A stretch of DNA of 37,860 nucleotides from the NCBI RefSeq assembly GCF_016742955.1, contig NZ_JABBYC010000045.1:1-37860 (forward strand), read 5' to 3'. The first letter of the stretch is position 1; every line of letters begins with the position of its first letter. Shown piece after piece: positions 16,856-26,523 of the stretch. The translations under genes were made by a program, and so were the position numbers. The DNA is from Myceligenerans indicum. Its GTDB lineage: Bacteria > Actinomycetota > Actinomycetes > Actinomycetales > Cellulomonadaceae. Below the pieces are notes generated by a model. The model searched no databases. It was not told the origin of the DNA and saw only the letters and a list, made by a program, of their open reading frames with translations.

Positions 16856-18460
16856 CTACGAGGCGGAGTCCGTGGCCGGGTTCCACGGTTCGATCCTGGC
16901 CTTGGCACCGTGGAGCAGATCGATGCCCTCGGAGATTCCCCAGACATCGGTGACTGCCAGCCGCACCGGCTGGTCGTCGCCGGGGAGCGTGACGAGCACG
17001 GCCGTGGTGAGGACGACGCCGCCCGCGGTGGGGCCCGCACCCCACTGGATCACCGAATCGGCAGAGTCCCCCGGCTCCAGGACCACCGGATCGCCGGCCT
17101 CGCCGACAGGTTCCCTCAGGATGTCCGGCGCCGACCCGTCCGCCGAGAGGAAGGAGACGTCGGGACGCCGGCCCAGCACGCACGGAGCATCCGACCGGTT
17201 GGTCGCCCGCACACCGAGGTAGCGCTGCCCGGCCGCGGCGTCGACCCAGGGAAGCCCGAGCTGCACGTCGCCATCCGTGCACGCCGCGACACCCGCTACG
17301 CCGTCGTCCGGACGCTCCCCACCGGGGGCGATGGCGCCGTCCGACGTACGGCCCGACACCCAGCCGACACGCGACGTCTCGCCGCTCTCGTCGATCCCCC
17401 AGACCTTGTACGCGACGGGATACCCGAGCTGGTCCGCATAGCCCACGGTGTCGAGCAGGTCGGCCACGGGGGCGGGGTCGGCCTGGATGATCACCTCGAA
17501 GTAGGGCTCGCCGGAGTTCTTGTCGGAGTCCGGGACGTACAGCGCGGTGGTGACGTCCTCCATGCCGGCCACCTGCTCGATCATCGCCAGCCCGGCGTCC
17601 GGCGGCACCTCCCTCGCGGCATCCTCCTGAAAGGAGGCGAGCCATTCGCCCGGGCCGTCGTCGACACGGAAGGTCCCGGCCGGCAGGTGCAGCCGCCGTG
17701 CCTCGTCCGCGGCGGACCGCAACGTGCCCGGCTCGCTCACGAGTACGGCTCCTCGGTCGGGCCTCAGGTCGACCTGCGTCACCCGCCCGACCGGGTGCGC
17801 TCCCCCGATCAGCACCACGGCGTCGGAGACCGGGTCGTCACCCAGGCCCGCGTACTCGCCGGGTTCGCCGTCCGGGACGGTATATGTCACCGCGATGTCC
17901 GCGCCGGAGCCCGGCATCGTCGCCTCCAACGTGACAGGTTCACGGAACGTGCCATCGGCCTGGACGACGTCGAGCACCTCGTCCGCAACCGCCTGCGACT
18001 CCACCGGCCCCGGCAGTGGGGTGGCCAGCTCGACGGTGATCCCGGTCCCTGGCGTACCGGTACTCTCGCCGGACCCGGCGGACGCCACCCCGTCGATCCG
18101 TTCGATGTCGCGGAGCAGCGCCGCTGTCTCGGGCGAGAGAGGCCGCGCCGACGGTGAGACCTCCAGGGGCAGGCTCTGGATGTCTGTCGACGGATCCGGC
18201 ACGGCCTGCCAGACGACGACCGCGCCGACCAGCACGGCAAGGCCACCGGCAAGCCACGCGACGACGGCGGCGGGGCGCCAGGTGCTCCGCTCGGATTCCT
18301 GCTGCTCCGGCGCTCGGGATGACTCCTCGGGCGCCCCGGGCGACTCGGCGAGCCGTGGCGCCGAAGCATCCGCCGAATGGGCCACCTTGCCGGTTGGACC
18401 CGGGCCGTAGGCGGGCGTCGAGCTGCGGGGGTCGTCCGGGGAATCGGTCACGTCGCGCAC
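16856..18460 (-). CDS. Membrane-anchored protein with DUF4232-like C-terminal domain
   Basis: A 534-residue protein with a disordered Pro/Ser/Glu-rich cytoplasmic N-terminus (1-60), one transmembrane segment (about 64-87), and a large extracellular part. Residues from about 390 onward (ACTDGDVQLGLPWVDAAAGQRYLGVRATNRSDAPCVLGR and the following strands) match the pattern of the DUF4232 immunoglobulin-like domain, with two Cys probably bridged. The middle region is unrecognised. GTG 18460 is the likely start, with no clear ribosome binding site; GTG at the fourth codon is an alternative. Nothing links it functionally to the adjacent Wadjet operon beyond strand and an 80-nt gap. Confidence 0.75.
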   Translation of the reverse strand: MRDVTDSPDDPRSSTPAYGPGPTGKVAHSADASAPRLAESPGAPEESSRAPEQQESERSTWRPAAVVAWLAGGLAVLVGAVVVWQAVPDPSTDIQSLPLEVSPSARPLSPETAALLRDIERIDGVASAGSGESTGTPGTGITVELATPLPGPVESQAVADEVLDVVQADGTFREPVTLEATMPGSGADIAVTYTVPDGEPGEYAGLGDDPVSDAVVLIGGAHPVGRVTQVDLRPDRGAVLVSEPGTLRSAADEARRLHLPAGTFRVDDGPGEWLASFQEDAAREVPPDAGLAMIEQVAGMEDVTTALYVPDSDKNSGEPYFEVIIQADPAPVADLLDTVGYADQLGYPVAYKVWGIDESGETSRVGWVSGRTSDGAIAPGGERPDDGVAGVAACTDGDVQLGLPWVDAAAGQRYLGVRATNRSDAPCVLGRRPDVSFLSADGSAPDILREPVGEAGDPVVLEPGDSADSVIQWGAGPTAGGVVLTTAVLVTLPGDDQPVRLAVTDVWGISEGIDLLHGAKARIEPWNPATDSAS

Positions 18461-18526
18461 GGTAGCCGGGCACGACCGTGCGCGACTGGACCGCCGGACG
18501 GGCTGACCGGCATCTTGACCTGGCCT

Positions 18527-18643
18527 TCAAGAGTCCTGCGCATTGGGGTTGCGGTCTGGGCGCTGGGTGCAGCGGAAGGCGGTCAAGACCGTTCGCCGCA
18601 GGTGGTCAACGCTGGCGTCGTCAGGTTCGACCTCCGAGACCAC
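18527..18643 (-). other. Possible small ORF or readthrough tail of the DUF4041 gene
   Basis: After the TGA of the DUF4041/GIY-YIG gene the same frame stays open for 45 more codons, with strongly GC-rich third positions, ending at TGA 18527. It could be a 38-codon gene starting GTG 18643 (VVSEVEPDDASVDHLRRTVL...), or the old C-terminus of the upstream protein cut off by a nonsense change. No ribosome binding site supports a separate start. Confidence 0.25.
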
Positions 18644-18650
18644 GCCAGCG
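18610..18650 (-). terminator. Hairpin after the DUF4041/GIY-YIG gene
   Basis: CGCTGGCGT (18610-18618) and ACGCCAGCG (18642-18650) form a perfect 9-bp GC-rich stem with a 23-nt loop, 18 nt after the stop codon of the minus-strand gene. There is no U-tract, so it is either a weak terminator or a 3'-end stabilising structure. Confidence 0.35.
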
Positions 18651-18667
18651 AGCCGTATTGAAGCACC

Positions 18668-20287
18668 TCACCCAGGCGACCCACTGCCTTCCCTCGTCGC
18701 CAGGCTCGCCAGCGACTGGCTCTGCCGGAACTCGATCGCCTCGGGTACCTCGTCGAACTGGAGCACGTCGCCGGCAAGGTCCCTGAGATGGTCAAGCACT
18801 TGATGCGGCGTCGCGTAGAAGAACTCTCGGCGAAGGTTCACACGATTCACGCGGCGCTCGGCCATCCGCCGGTGCACCTCCGCCTCGATCCCGACGGCGT
18901 CGTTCGCGAAGAACAGTGCGTGCACGTCGAACCTGAACGGCACAGAGGCGTCGCCCAGCTCGCGCACCCGGTCCATCGGGTCGAGGCGCCGAGTCATGCC
19001 GATCTTGACCATATGGTCGCCGAACGCACCGACGTTCGAGATCACGTACACGTACCCGGCACGGTGATTCGCGGCTCGGTAGTCGACGTCGTCGATTTTC
19101 TTGGCGACCTCGCCGATCTGCTCAGCCAGTCGCTGCGCGCCTTCTTCGTCACCCTTGGCCAGGAGTGCGGCGCGTGCGTTCTCGTAGTGCTGGCGCTCCT
19201 TCTCCAGCTTTTCCCGCTCGCGCTCGAGCTGCTGAGCGACCTTCCGCTCCTCCCGCATCCGGGCAAGCTCTTCCTTCTCGCGGTTCTTCTCCTCTGCGCG
19301 CTTCTCCAAGAAGTCCGCCGTGAGCTGCAGTTCGTTGATTCGCAGATGGTGGTACTCGGGCGTGATCGCGATCTGCATGGACCTGCCGAGCTTCTCGATG
19401 GCCGCCACTGACTTGTTCAGCCGGTCAATGCTCGCTTCAAGCCGGTACGGCTTCATGCCGCGGACCAGTACGTCAGCCTCGCCGTTGTAGGCACGCAGCA
19501 TCAACTTCGACGTCTGCGACACCAACCGGCGTCCCCCGGCCGCAGAACCGTTGACCTGCCAACCCGAAACCGCCGTCACCGCGCCACCATCCTTCTTGGA
19601 CATCTCCTTGATCCGGGACCGCAGCGTCTCCAAGCGCGTCCGGTATGCCTCAGCGTTCTCAAGTGGATGCTGGTACTCATAGACACCCACTTCCTGCAGC
19701 ATCGCGGCCTCGTCCAGCTGCGCGACTCGCGTCTGCAGCTCTGCCACCTTGGCTACCAAGGCGTCGCGGTCGGTGGTCAGCCGCGCGATCTCCGCACCAA
19801 ACCGGTCGCGCGCCGCAGCACGTTGCACCTCCAGATCCCGCTCGGACGCCTCGAAGCGCTCGTGGGCCGCGATCCGCTCCTCTTCGATCTGCACCGCATC
19901 CAGTGCGCCAACCCGCTGCAGTTCGGCGCGCAGCACATCGACCTCGGAGCCCAGTTCGCGCGCCTTCTTCCGGGCACCGAAGATTGGCACCGAACGGTTC
20001 GACGCCGGTGATGGCGTAGATGCTCCAGGCGGCAACGGCGCATTACCGGCCGACTGCTGCGGCACGGGCCCAGCGGGCTGGGGCGGAGCTACTTGAGGTT
20101 GGGGCTGCATCTCGGTGGGTACGGCCTGTGGTGCGGTGGACTCTTCTGGCCCTGCGGGTACCCAGAACACCCATCCGTCTGGTTCCTTCGGCCATGACGG
20201 GTCGGGCTTCCACCCTGGCTCAGGACGCCAGTCCGGCGGCGGCACGGGCCATCCTGGAGGCGGGTTGAACCGGTACTCCTGCGTCAT
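18668..20287 (-). CDS. DUF4041 coiled-coil protein with GIY-YIG (MUG113/T5orf172-like) nuclease domain
   Basis: A 539-residue protein. Residues 1-40 are a Trp/Pro-rich segment (PPPGWPVPPPDW...) seen at the N-terminus of many actinobacterial proteins. After a Pro/Gln-rich linker comes a long coiled coil (about 115-240), a DUF4041 domain (about 250-340), a second charged coiled coil (about 350-400), and a C-terminal GIY-YIG domain of the MUG113 type (GYVYVISNVG...MVKIGMTRRLDPMDRVRELG, from about 411). ATG 20287 follows CAGGGG; the frame extends upstream but without a supporting start. The architecture occurs in phages and defence islands; DNA cleavage is inferred from the domain. It is last in the minus-strand defence block. 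Confidence 0.85.
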   Translation of the reverse strand: MTQEYRFNPPPGWPVPPPDWRPEPGWKPDPSWPKEPDGWVFWVPAGPEESTAPQAVPTEMQPQPQVAPPQPAGPVPQQSAGNAPLPPGASTPSPASNRSVPIFGARKKARELGSEVDVLRAELQRVGALDAVQIEEERIAAHERFEASERDLEVQRAAARDRFGAEIARLTTDRDALVAKVAELQTRVAQLDEAAMLQEVGVYEYQHPLENAEAYRTRLETLRSRIKEMSKKDGGAVTAVSGWQVNGSAAGGRRLVSQTSKLMLRAYNGEADVLVRGMKPYRLEASIDRLNKSVAAIEKLGRSMQIAITPEYHHLRINELQLTADFLEKRAEEKNREKEELARMREERKVAQQLEREREKLEKERQHYENARAALLAKGDEEGAQRLAEQIGEVAKKIDDVDYRAANHRAGYVYVISNVGAFGDHMVKIGMTRRLDPMDRVRELGDASVPFRFDVHALFFANDAVGIEAEVHRRMAERRVNRVNLRREFFYATPHQVLDHLRDLAGDVLQFDEVPEAIEFRQSQSLASLATREGSGSPG

Positions 20288-20754
20288 CCCCAACACCCCT
20301 GACCACGCCATCGAACGACGGCAGCGACGATCGGATACCAACAATCGTGGCACGCGGGCTGATCGACCGAAACAGGAGCTCCGGGTGAACTCGGACTTGA
20401 CTTGGGTGAACAGCTCAGACCGGAGCCAGCATGGCAGTGCCCTGAGCATTCCCCAACACCGAGAAGGTGCCCGCCGATGGGTACGACGTAGTCCCCGGTC
20501 GGCGAGGCCGACTGGTCACGGCTGCTCCTGCGAAACCGCTACCGACCCCGCTGAGCACCGGCGGACGAACTGCAGGATGACGGCCTTCGTCACCTCGCGC
20601 TGGATATCCGCAAACACCTCGCTGGCGCGACCGGCTTGACGGGGGGCTCGACGCATTCGGGATGTGGAAGCCGGAACGAAGAGTGATCGTACGCGGCACA
20701 GGCACGGCCACTGCCTTGTCCACAACGCCTACCGCCGACCGCGATGCGGCTCTT
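20288..20754. other. 467-nt gap with no confident gene
   Basis: This gap separates the AIPR gene from the DUF4041/GIY-YIG gene. The minus-strand stretch of about 20516-20640 has a coding-like third-position GC bias and would encode ASEVFADIQREVTKAVILQF near a C-terminus, but has no convincing start. It may be a gene remnant. The 3' part should carry the promoter of the DUF4041 gene; no clear -10/-35 pair or terminator is seen. Confidence 0.5.
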
Positions 20755-22905
20755 TCAGATCAGCCTCTCGTCGGCCTCACCATCTCCCTCGTACAGTCCC
20801 CGAAGGGTGCGCCAGGCCAGTTCCGACAGGACTTCACCCGACGGCGTCGCCCACCGCTTGGTCCCCTGCACGGCCTTGGGGCGCCGATCCCACTCGGCAA
20901 GTTCCCACATGTATTCAATGAGCCGCGACGGTGAGTACTGCTTGCCATCAGCCGCCCAAAGGATCGGCTTCGTCCGGTGTCGCACCCAGCTTGCACGGCT
21001 GCGCGCCGAGTCTGCGGCAAGCCAATCCTTCATTGCTGCCTGCTCAGGTCCTGTACCCGGAGTCAGGGTCAGCGTCTCCCCTTCCGCCAGGGCTGACCGC
21101 TCAATGAGGACCTTGACCGCCGGAGGTCGCTTCTTGTCAGGGAGAGCACGCCGGTACTTGTCAGTCGGTGCGGTGCCTGATCCTGCGCCCTCGATAACGC
21201 GCTTGGCGACTGCTCGGCAGCGTCCGACGTCGGAGCATGACGCGCGGATCTGCGACGTCTCACCGAAGAGATCATCGATCGCGGAAGCCACCGCGGGAAC
21301 GAGCTTCTTGACCACGGTCGGGATCTGCTCGGCTGCTTGGGCAAACCAGTCGACGTCGGGGTCGTCGTTCCCCTCCGCGTCGAGATTCTGGAACGTCAGG
21401 TGAACAAGCAGATGACCACCATGATCGATCACCTGCCGCCCGCGACCGCTGTACTGCGAGCTGAGGTGCGACAGCTCAAGTCGCACCCGCCGGAGTACCC
21501 GCACTGCGTTCCAGAGCAGATGCGCCCGGGGCTGCCGCTGGAACAACGTGTCGTAGATGCTCGACTTCCCGCGATCCCACAGCTTGTCTGGATCGGCCGC
21601 GATCTGAGCCGCGAACTGACTGTCCGCTCTCGCACACGCCAGCGCCGTGCCTGCCTCGACAACCGAGCATCCGGAGCCTGGCGGCGGCGGAAGCTCGCTG
21701 CGGCGAACGGCGTACTCGAGCCCGAGCTCGGTCCGCATATCCTCCGCAATAGCACGCTGTACCGGGTCCAGGGTGATCATGTCGCGCGCCTCGACGTGGT
21801 TCTGCCGGTTCGTAGCGAGTGTGACCTGCTTGGCGAACTCGGCCGACCCCTCGGTCTCGATGATGCGTACGTTGACGCGAGCACTTGCCGCTTCTGACTT
21901 CTCGGCCACGGCATCCGCGATCGTCCGCACGGTCTGTGCGCCGTTGACCACGCTTGCATTGGACAGCTTGAGCACCAGCGGTTCGTCCTGCGGGTTCACC
22001 ACCGCAGGACGATTCGGCACGACCCGATCACACAGGATCGTCACGCCGTTGTTCATGTACTCGAATTTGGCAGGCTCGCCATGGAGCGTCTCGATCATCG
22101 AGTTGTTGATCAGGGTCCGGCCGAGGGGGTCGCGGATATTGTCCCGATAGAGGTTCGTGCCGTTCTCTGCCCATGCGAGGACCTGATCTGCACGAACGCG
22201 GCCGTGGTACGACGTATACGGGACACTGATCTGATACCAGGGCCAGAGCCGTGCCTCGAGATCGATGGGTGGTGGAGCGAGGTCCTCGCGAAACGACGCA
22301 TAGATATCACGAGAGACAAGGATGCGGTGGTCCAGGACATCTCCGGAGCGGTTGAAATCGTCCTCCTCACTGGTGATCGCGAAGCCGAACGACTCGCCTG
22401 GGTCGTCTGGGCGCATCAGCGCGTACACCTGGGTCACCGGTACTGGCCCAGAGGTCATCACGCGCCTCGCATCTTCCGCCCGCGGCCGACCGCGCTCGTT
22501 GAAGGGTTCGAAGTTTCCCCTGTCGATCAACCGGAGCCCGGCGATCATCTCTCGCACCGCGCCCTTCTCACCCCGGGCCTTGCCCTCATCGCTCCACTTG
22601 CCCTGAACGACATAGACATGAGGCTCAGGGTCCTCAACGACAGCGATCGCATCAATGCCTTGGTCGCCGAGTCCATCGATAACGGACTTCGCGGCCTCTT
22701 CGGCGCTGACGCTGGTGACGATACGAACCGCCTGGGCCGTCAGTGCCCGCGACAGCAACCGCTGGTCACGATCACGTCCCACCTTCATGCCATCGAGATC
22801 GCTGTCGTCGATCAGTTCGGTGTCCAGGTAGATCTCACGAAGCCACTTCGCCGCTACGCGGACCTGTGTCTGTACATCATCGCGCAACGGCCTGCTCTTG
22901 CCCAA
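20755..22905 (-). CDS. AIPR-family abortive infection protein
   Basis: A 716-residue protein of the AIPR (abortive infection phage resistance) family. Near the N-terminus LGDQGIDAIAVV...VYVVQGKW places D85, Q101 and K103 in the order of a PD-(D/E)xK-type nuclease with QxK as in Mrr-like enzymes. The AIPR core motifs follow: EYMNNGVTI (281-289) and NASVVNGAQT (315-324), then helical C-terminal sequence. TTG 22905 has GGGAG six bases upstream and is the most convincing start. It lies 46 nt after hsdR on the same strand, so it is likely co-expressed with the type I system. In known members, phage infection triggers nuclease activity and growth arrest; that activity here is inferred. Confidence 0.87.
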   Translation of the reverse strand: MGKSRPLRDDVQTQVRVAAKWLREIYLDTELIDDSDLDGMKVGRDRDQRLLSRALTAQAVRIVTSVSAEEAAKSVIDGLGDQGIDAIAVVEDPEPHVYVVQGKWSDEGKARGEKGAVREMIAGLRLIDRGNFEPFNERGRPRAEDARRVMTSGPVPVTQVYALMRPDDPGESFGFAITSEEDDFNRSGDVLDHRILVSRDIYASFREDLAPPPIDLEARLWPWYQISVPYTSYHGRVRADQVLAWAENGTNLYRDNIRDPLGRTLINNSMIETLHGEPAKFEYMNNGVTILCDRVVPNRPAVVNPQDEPLVLKLSNASVVNGAQTVRTIADAVAEKSEAASARVNVRIIETEGSAEFAKQVTLATNRQNHVEARDMITLDPVQRAIAEDMRTELGLEYAVRRSELPPPPGSGCSVVEAGTALACARADSQFAAQIAADPDKLWDRGKSSIYDTLFQRQPRAHLLWNAVRVLRRVRLELSHLSSQYSGRGRQVIDHGGHLLVHLTFQNLDAEGNDDPDVDWFAQAAEQIPTVVKKLVPAVASAIDDLFGETSQIRASCSDVGRCRAVAKRVIEGAGSGTAPTDKYRRALPDKKRPPAVKVLIERSALAEGETLTLTPGTGPEQAAMKDWLAADSARSRASWVRHRTKPILWAADGKQYSPSRLIEYMWELAEWDRRPKAVQGTKRWATPSGEVLSELAWRTLRGLYEGDGEADERLI

Positions 22906-22951
22906 GGTCGGCTCCCTCGTTCACTCTTGACCGTTTCGCCAGCGAACCGCT

Positions 22952-25900
22952 CTACGCACTCGCGGTGTCAACTCTCGCAGTGTCGTTGACGAGGTTGACG
23001 ATCGAGACGATCCTGTCGACATCGCCGTCCTCGAAGATCGTGTCCGGGCCGCCCGGAGCGTGGTCGGTGTAGGGCGACTCGTACAGCATCTCGGGTTCCA
23101 CGACCCCGCCCTGGCTGAGGCCCGCAACTACGGTCTCGACGAAGCGGATCTGGTCGGCGTTGTACTCGTGTGCGGCCAGGAAATCCTCGAAGGCGGCGAT
23201 GACTGCTGACTTCTCCAGACCGACCAGGCGGCGGATGAACATGCCGAGACCGCCGGCATCCTCTGCTGCCGTGGCGATGTCGTCCTCGGTCCCTACACCG
23301 GCTTCGACCAGCATCCGCCCCAGTTCGTCGAGGTCCTGAGGGGTGAGCTGCCTGCCGCGCCGCACCTTCAGGAGTGCGGTGTGGTTCTCGTGCTCGCGAA
23401 GGAACGCGAGGGTCTTCTCCTTGAAGCGTTCCGGGCTCACCCCTACAGAAGGGCGGCCCATGTCGACGAAGTCCAGATCCCCGAGGGTGTCCTCGAAGTT
23501 CGTGTAGACCCGGGCTCGCTTGTGCGGCGGAAGGAACTTCACCAGGCCTCGGATGCGGCGGCGCACGAGCTCGAGCATCGGCACGGTCGCGTCCTCCCAC
23601 CATTCGTCGTCGGTCAGTTCCTGCAGCAGGGCGGCCTGCGCGGCGACCTCCCGGACGCCGGTGGATTCCAGCAGCCCGGACGCGATGTCCTGCACCCGCT
23701 CCCGCAGCGCCGGGGAGTACTGTTCCGGTTTGAGCGTCCCGAGCTGGAGCTGCAGGAGAATCAGGTCGAAGCGCTTGGCACTCTCCTCGCCGTCACGGAC
23801 GGCAGAAGGCAGCTTGGCCAGGCGTCCGACGACGTCCGCCGCCGCCTGCTCGACCAGCTCGCCCCAGGCTTCGCGCTCGGAGTACTGCTCGACCAGAGGG
23901 CGATGCGGACGCACCAGGAAGTTCCGCAGGTTCATGCCCTGCACCTTGGCGGTGAGGGTGTCGGCCACGTCGCGCCGAAGCCCGCTCAGCGTCTTCGTCC
24001 CCTCGTCCTTCGCGGGGATCGCGGCAAGCGGCTCGTCCTCGGCCTGAAGCGCCAGCAACAGTTCGACCCGGGACGTGAAGATGCGCTCGCCGAGTGTCGC
24101 CCCGACCCGTCCTTCGGTTCCCTGCGGGTTCTGGCTGAAGTACTCCAGGTTCCCGCAGAAGTCGAAGATGTAGAACTCGTCCTTGTCCTCCCCAGGACCG
24201 TACAAGTCCTTGCGCAGGCGGGTCCCGCGGCCGATCATCTGCCAGAACTTCGTCAGCGAGCGGACTCGCTTGAAGAACACGAGGTTGACCACGTCGGGCA
24301 CGTCCACGCCCGTGTCGAGCATGTCAACGCTGATCGCGATGTGCGGGGCCTTGCCCGGTTCGGAGAAGTCCTCCAGCAACTGATCCGCGCGCTCCACGCT
24401 GTGCGTGATGACCGCCGCGAACGAACCCTTGTGCTCGGGGAAGGACTTGTCGAACCGCTCCGCGATGAACTTCGCGTGAGCGTCGTTCTTGGCGAAGATG
24501 ATCGTTTTGCCGATCCGGTCCCCACCCTCCACGTGAAGTCCTTGCTCCATCAGAGTGGCAAGCACCTTGTCCACGGTGTCGGCGTTGAACAGCCACCGGT
24601 TGACCGCCTCGGCGTCCACCTCGTCGGGGACGTCACCGTCGTCGTCGCCCCAGTCGAGCGCGTCCCACTCGTCCTTCTCCTGCTCAGTCAGGTCCGCGTA
24701 CCGGATACCCGTCTGCGGGAACGCCAGCTCTATCCGCACCGCGAGGTAGTTCACCAGGTACTCGTCCGCGATCGCCTGCTCCAGGCTGTACTCGTCCGTG
24801 GGAACGCCGGGCTCGAGGCCGAACAGCTCGTAGGTGTTGCGGTCCACCTCGTCCTTGGGCGTCGCGGTCAGCCCCACCCGGTAGGCGTCGAACCACTCGA
24901 AGATCGACCGGTACTTCTGGTAGACCGACCGGTGCGCCTCGTCCACGATGATCAAGTCGAAGAACCCCGGCCCGAACACGTCCGGCTGCTGTCCGATCAG
25001 GTTCAGCATCGTCGGATAGGTCGACACGTAGACCCGGGCGTCCGCGACCTTGTCGTGGAGCAGGTTGACAGGGTTCGACGACGGCAGGTGCGACTTGAAC
25101 GCGTTCACCGCCTGGCGTACCAGCGCTTTACGGTCCGCCAGGAACAGCACCCGCTTGGCCCAGTTCGCCTTGGTGAGCTGGTCGACAAGGCCCACCACCG
25201 TGCGCGTCTTGCCGGATCCGGTCGCCATCACCAGCAGCGCACCGCGCTGGTTGTCCGTCTGGAACGCCGCGTCGACCGACCGAACGGCGCGTTCCTGGTA
25301 GTAGCGGTTCAGCAGCTTCCGGTCGACCGGTGCCGTGTTCAGGTCCTTGCGTGCGGCACGACGACGGATCACCAGCTCCAGCTCGTCAGCCGTGCGGAAC
25401 CCGGACACGCGCCGGGGCGGATACGCGGTTCTCTCGTCGTCGTCCCAGAACCAGTGCTCGTGCCCGTTGGAGTAGTAGATCAGCGGGCGGCGGCCGAACG
25501 CGGCTTCCAGGGCGTCGGCGTACTGACGTGCCTGGTACTGGCCGGCGCGGGCGTCTTTCCGGGTGCGCTTGGCCTCCACGACCGCCAGCGGCAGCCCGTC
25601 CGCGCCCCACAGCACGTAATCCACCTTCCCCCGCTTGCCGCCGGGGAGGTCGCGCACCGGGTACTCGGTCGAGACCTGCGCGCCCTCGGCGGCTCCTGCC
25701 CCCGGCTCGGGGAAGCTCCAGCCGGCCTCCTCCAGGTCCACGTCGATGTACTCGCGGCGGGTCGTCGCCTCGTCCCAGTCATGGTCGATGCCTCGCGCGC
25801 GATTCGCGGTCTTTGCGGCGGCGACTTCGCGCCGCAGCCGCTTGATCTCCTCATCGAGGTTCTCGTTCTGCGCGGCAGCCTTCGCGAGTTGCGCGTCCTT

Positions 25901-26389
25901 CGCCTTGGCGTCCGCCTGCAGCTTGTCGAACTCGGTGGCGGTCCGTCTGCGGGCCGCGCCCGGATCCGGCATCACCGTCAGGTCCAGCGTCGCCGCGTAC
26001 GTCACCGGCTCCTGGCGCGTGTAGGTGTGGTGGAACCACACCATGACGTGGAACAACTGGCCGAGAGCCACCTCGGCGTCCCGGAGCGAGACGGCCTGGC
26101 GATCGTGCACCGCCCGGTTCGACTTCTTCCGGACGATGTTCATCTTCGCCCGCACGTCGTGGCCGGCCGTGGCACGGAGGGATGGCTCGTGGATCATGGC
26201 CGACAGGTCGTCGCGGTAGGGCTTCTTCAGCGCGACGTCGGCCTGGAACGCCCACTCCAGCGAAGTCTCCAGGGCGCGACGCGCATAGAACATCGACACC
26301 CGCGGGTCTACGCGCAGGTACTGCTCGGCGCGGTATGCCTCCTCCGCCACCAGCGGAAACTCCCCACGCAGGAAGGCGAAGTTGCTCAC
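22952..26389 (-). CDS. hsdR: Type I restriction enzyme R subunit
   Basis: A 1145-residue HsdR of the EcoEI-like group. Order: a DUF4145 helical domain (about 1-130), coiled coil (about 150-195), PD-(D/E)xK endonuclease domain (D257, E272, K274 in VDYVLWG...VVEAK), superfamily 2 helicase motor with Walker A MATGSGKT (K394), DEAH box (D483-H486), motif III VGLTATP, helicase C motif VI QMIGRGTR, and the EcoEI-type C-terminal assembly domain. All key catalytic residues are present. The GTG start has GGGAG five bases upstream. It cleaves unmodified DNA after ATP-driven translocation, together with HsdM and HsdS. It is separated from hsdS by two small genes. Confidence 0.95.
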   Translation of the reverse strand: MSNFAFLRGEFPLVAEEAYRAEQYLRVDPRVSMFYARRALETSLEWAFQADVALKKPYRDDLSAMIHEPSLRATAGHDVRAKMNIVRKKSNRAVHDRQAVSLRDAEVALGQLFHVMVWFHHTYTRQEPVTYAATLDLTVMPDPGAARRRTATEFDKLQADAKAKDAQLAKAAAQNENLDEEIKRLRREVAAAKTANRARGIDHDWDEATTRREYIDVDLEEAGWSFPEPGAGAAEGAQVSTEYPVRDLPGGKRGKVDYVLWGADGLPLAVVEAKRTRKDARAGQYQARQYADALEAAFGRRPLIYYSNGHEHWFWDDDERTAYPPRRVSGFRTADELELVIRRRAARKDLNTAPVDRKLLNRYYQERAVRSVDAAFQTDNQRGALLVMATGSGKTRTVVGLVDQLTKANWAKRVLFLADRKALVRQAVNAFKSHLPSSNPVNLLHDKVADARVYVSTYPTMLNLIGQQPDVFGPGFFDLIIVDEAHRSVYQKYRSIFEWFDAYRVGLTATPKDEVDRNTYELFGLEPGVPTDEYSLEQAIADEYLVNYLAVRIELAFPQTGIRYADLTEQEKDEWDALDWGDDDGDVPDEVDAEAVNRWLFNADTVDKVLATLMEQGLHVEGGDRIGKTIIFAKNDAHAKFIAERFDKSFPEHKGSFAAVITHSVERADQLLEDFSEPGKAPHIAISVDMLDTGVDVPDVVNLVFFKRVRSLTKFWQMIGRGTRLRKDLYGPGEDKDEFYIFDFCGNLEYFSQNPQGTEGRVGATLGERIFTSRVELLLALQAEDEPLAAIPAKDEGTKTLSGLRRDVADTLTAKVQGMNLRNFLVRPHRPLVEQYSEREAWGELVEQAAADVVGRLAKLPSAVRDGEESAKRFDLILLQLQLGTLKPEQYSPALRERVQDIASGLLESTGVREVAAQAALLQELTDDEWWEDATVPMLELVRRRIRGLVKFLPPHKRARVYTNFEDTLGDLDFVDMGRPSVGVSPERFKEKTLAFLREHENHTALLKVRRGRQLTPQDLDELGRMLVEAGVGTEDDIATAAEDAGGLGMFIRRLVGLEKSAVIAAFEDFLAAHEYNADQIRFVETVVAGLSQGGVVEPEMLYESPYTDHAPGGPDTIFEDGDVDRIVSIVNLVNDTARVDTASA

Positions 26390-26523
26390 ACGTTCTCCCA
26401 GGTCAGACCATCTGAAGTCCTGGGGTCAGCGTGCCAGATGTTGCGGATCGGCACCAGTGGGACACGTCGGGCGTTCTTCGCGCTCGCGCCGATCTGCGGA
26501 GCGTGCGATTCGTACGAGAGATG

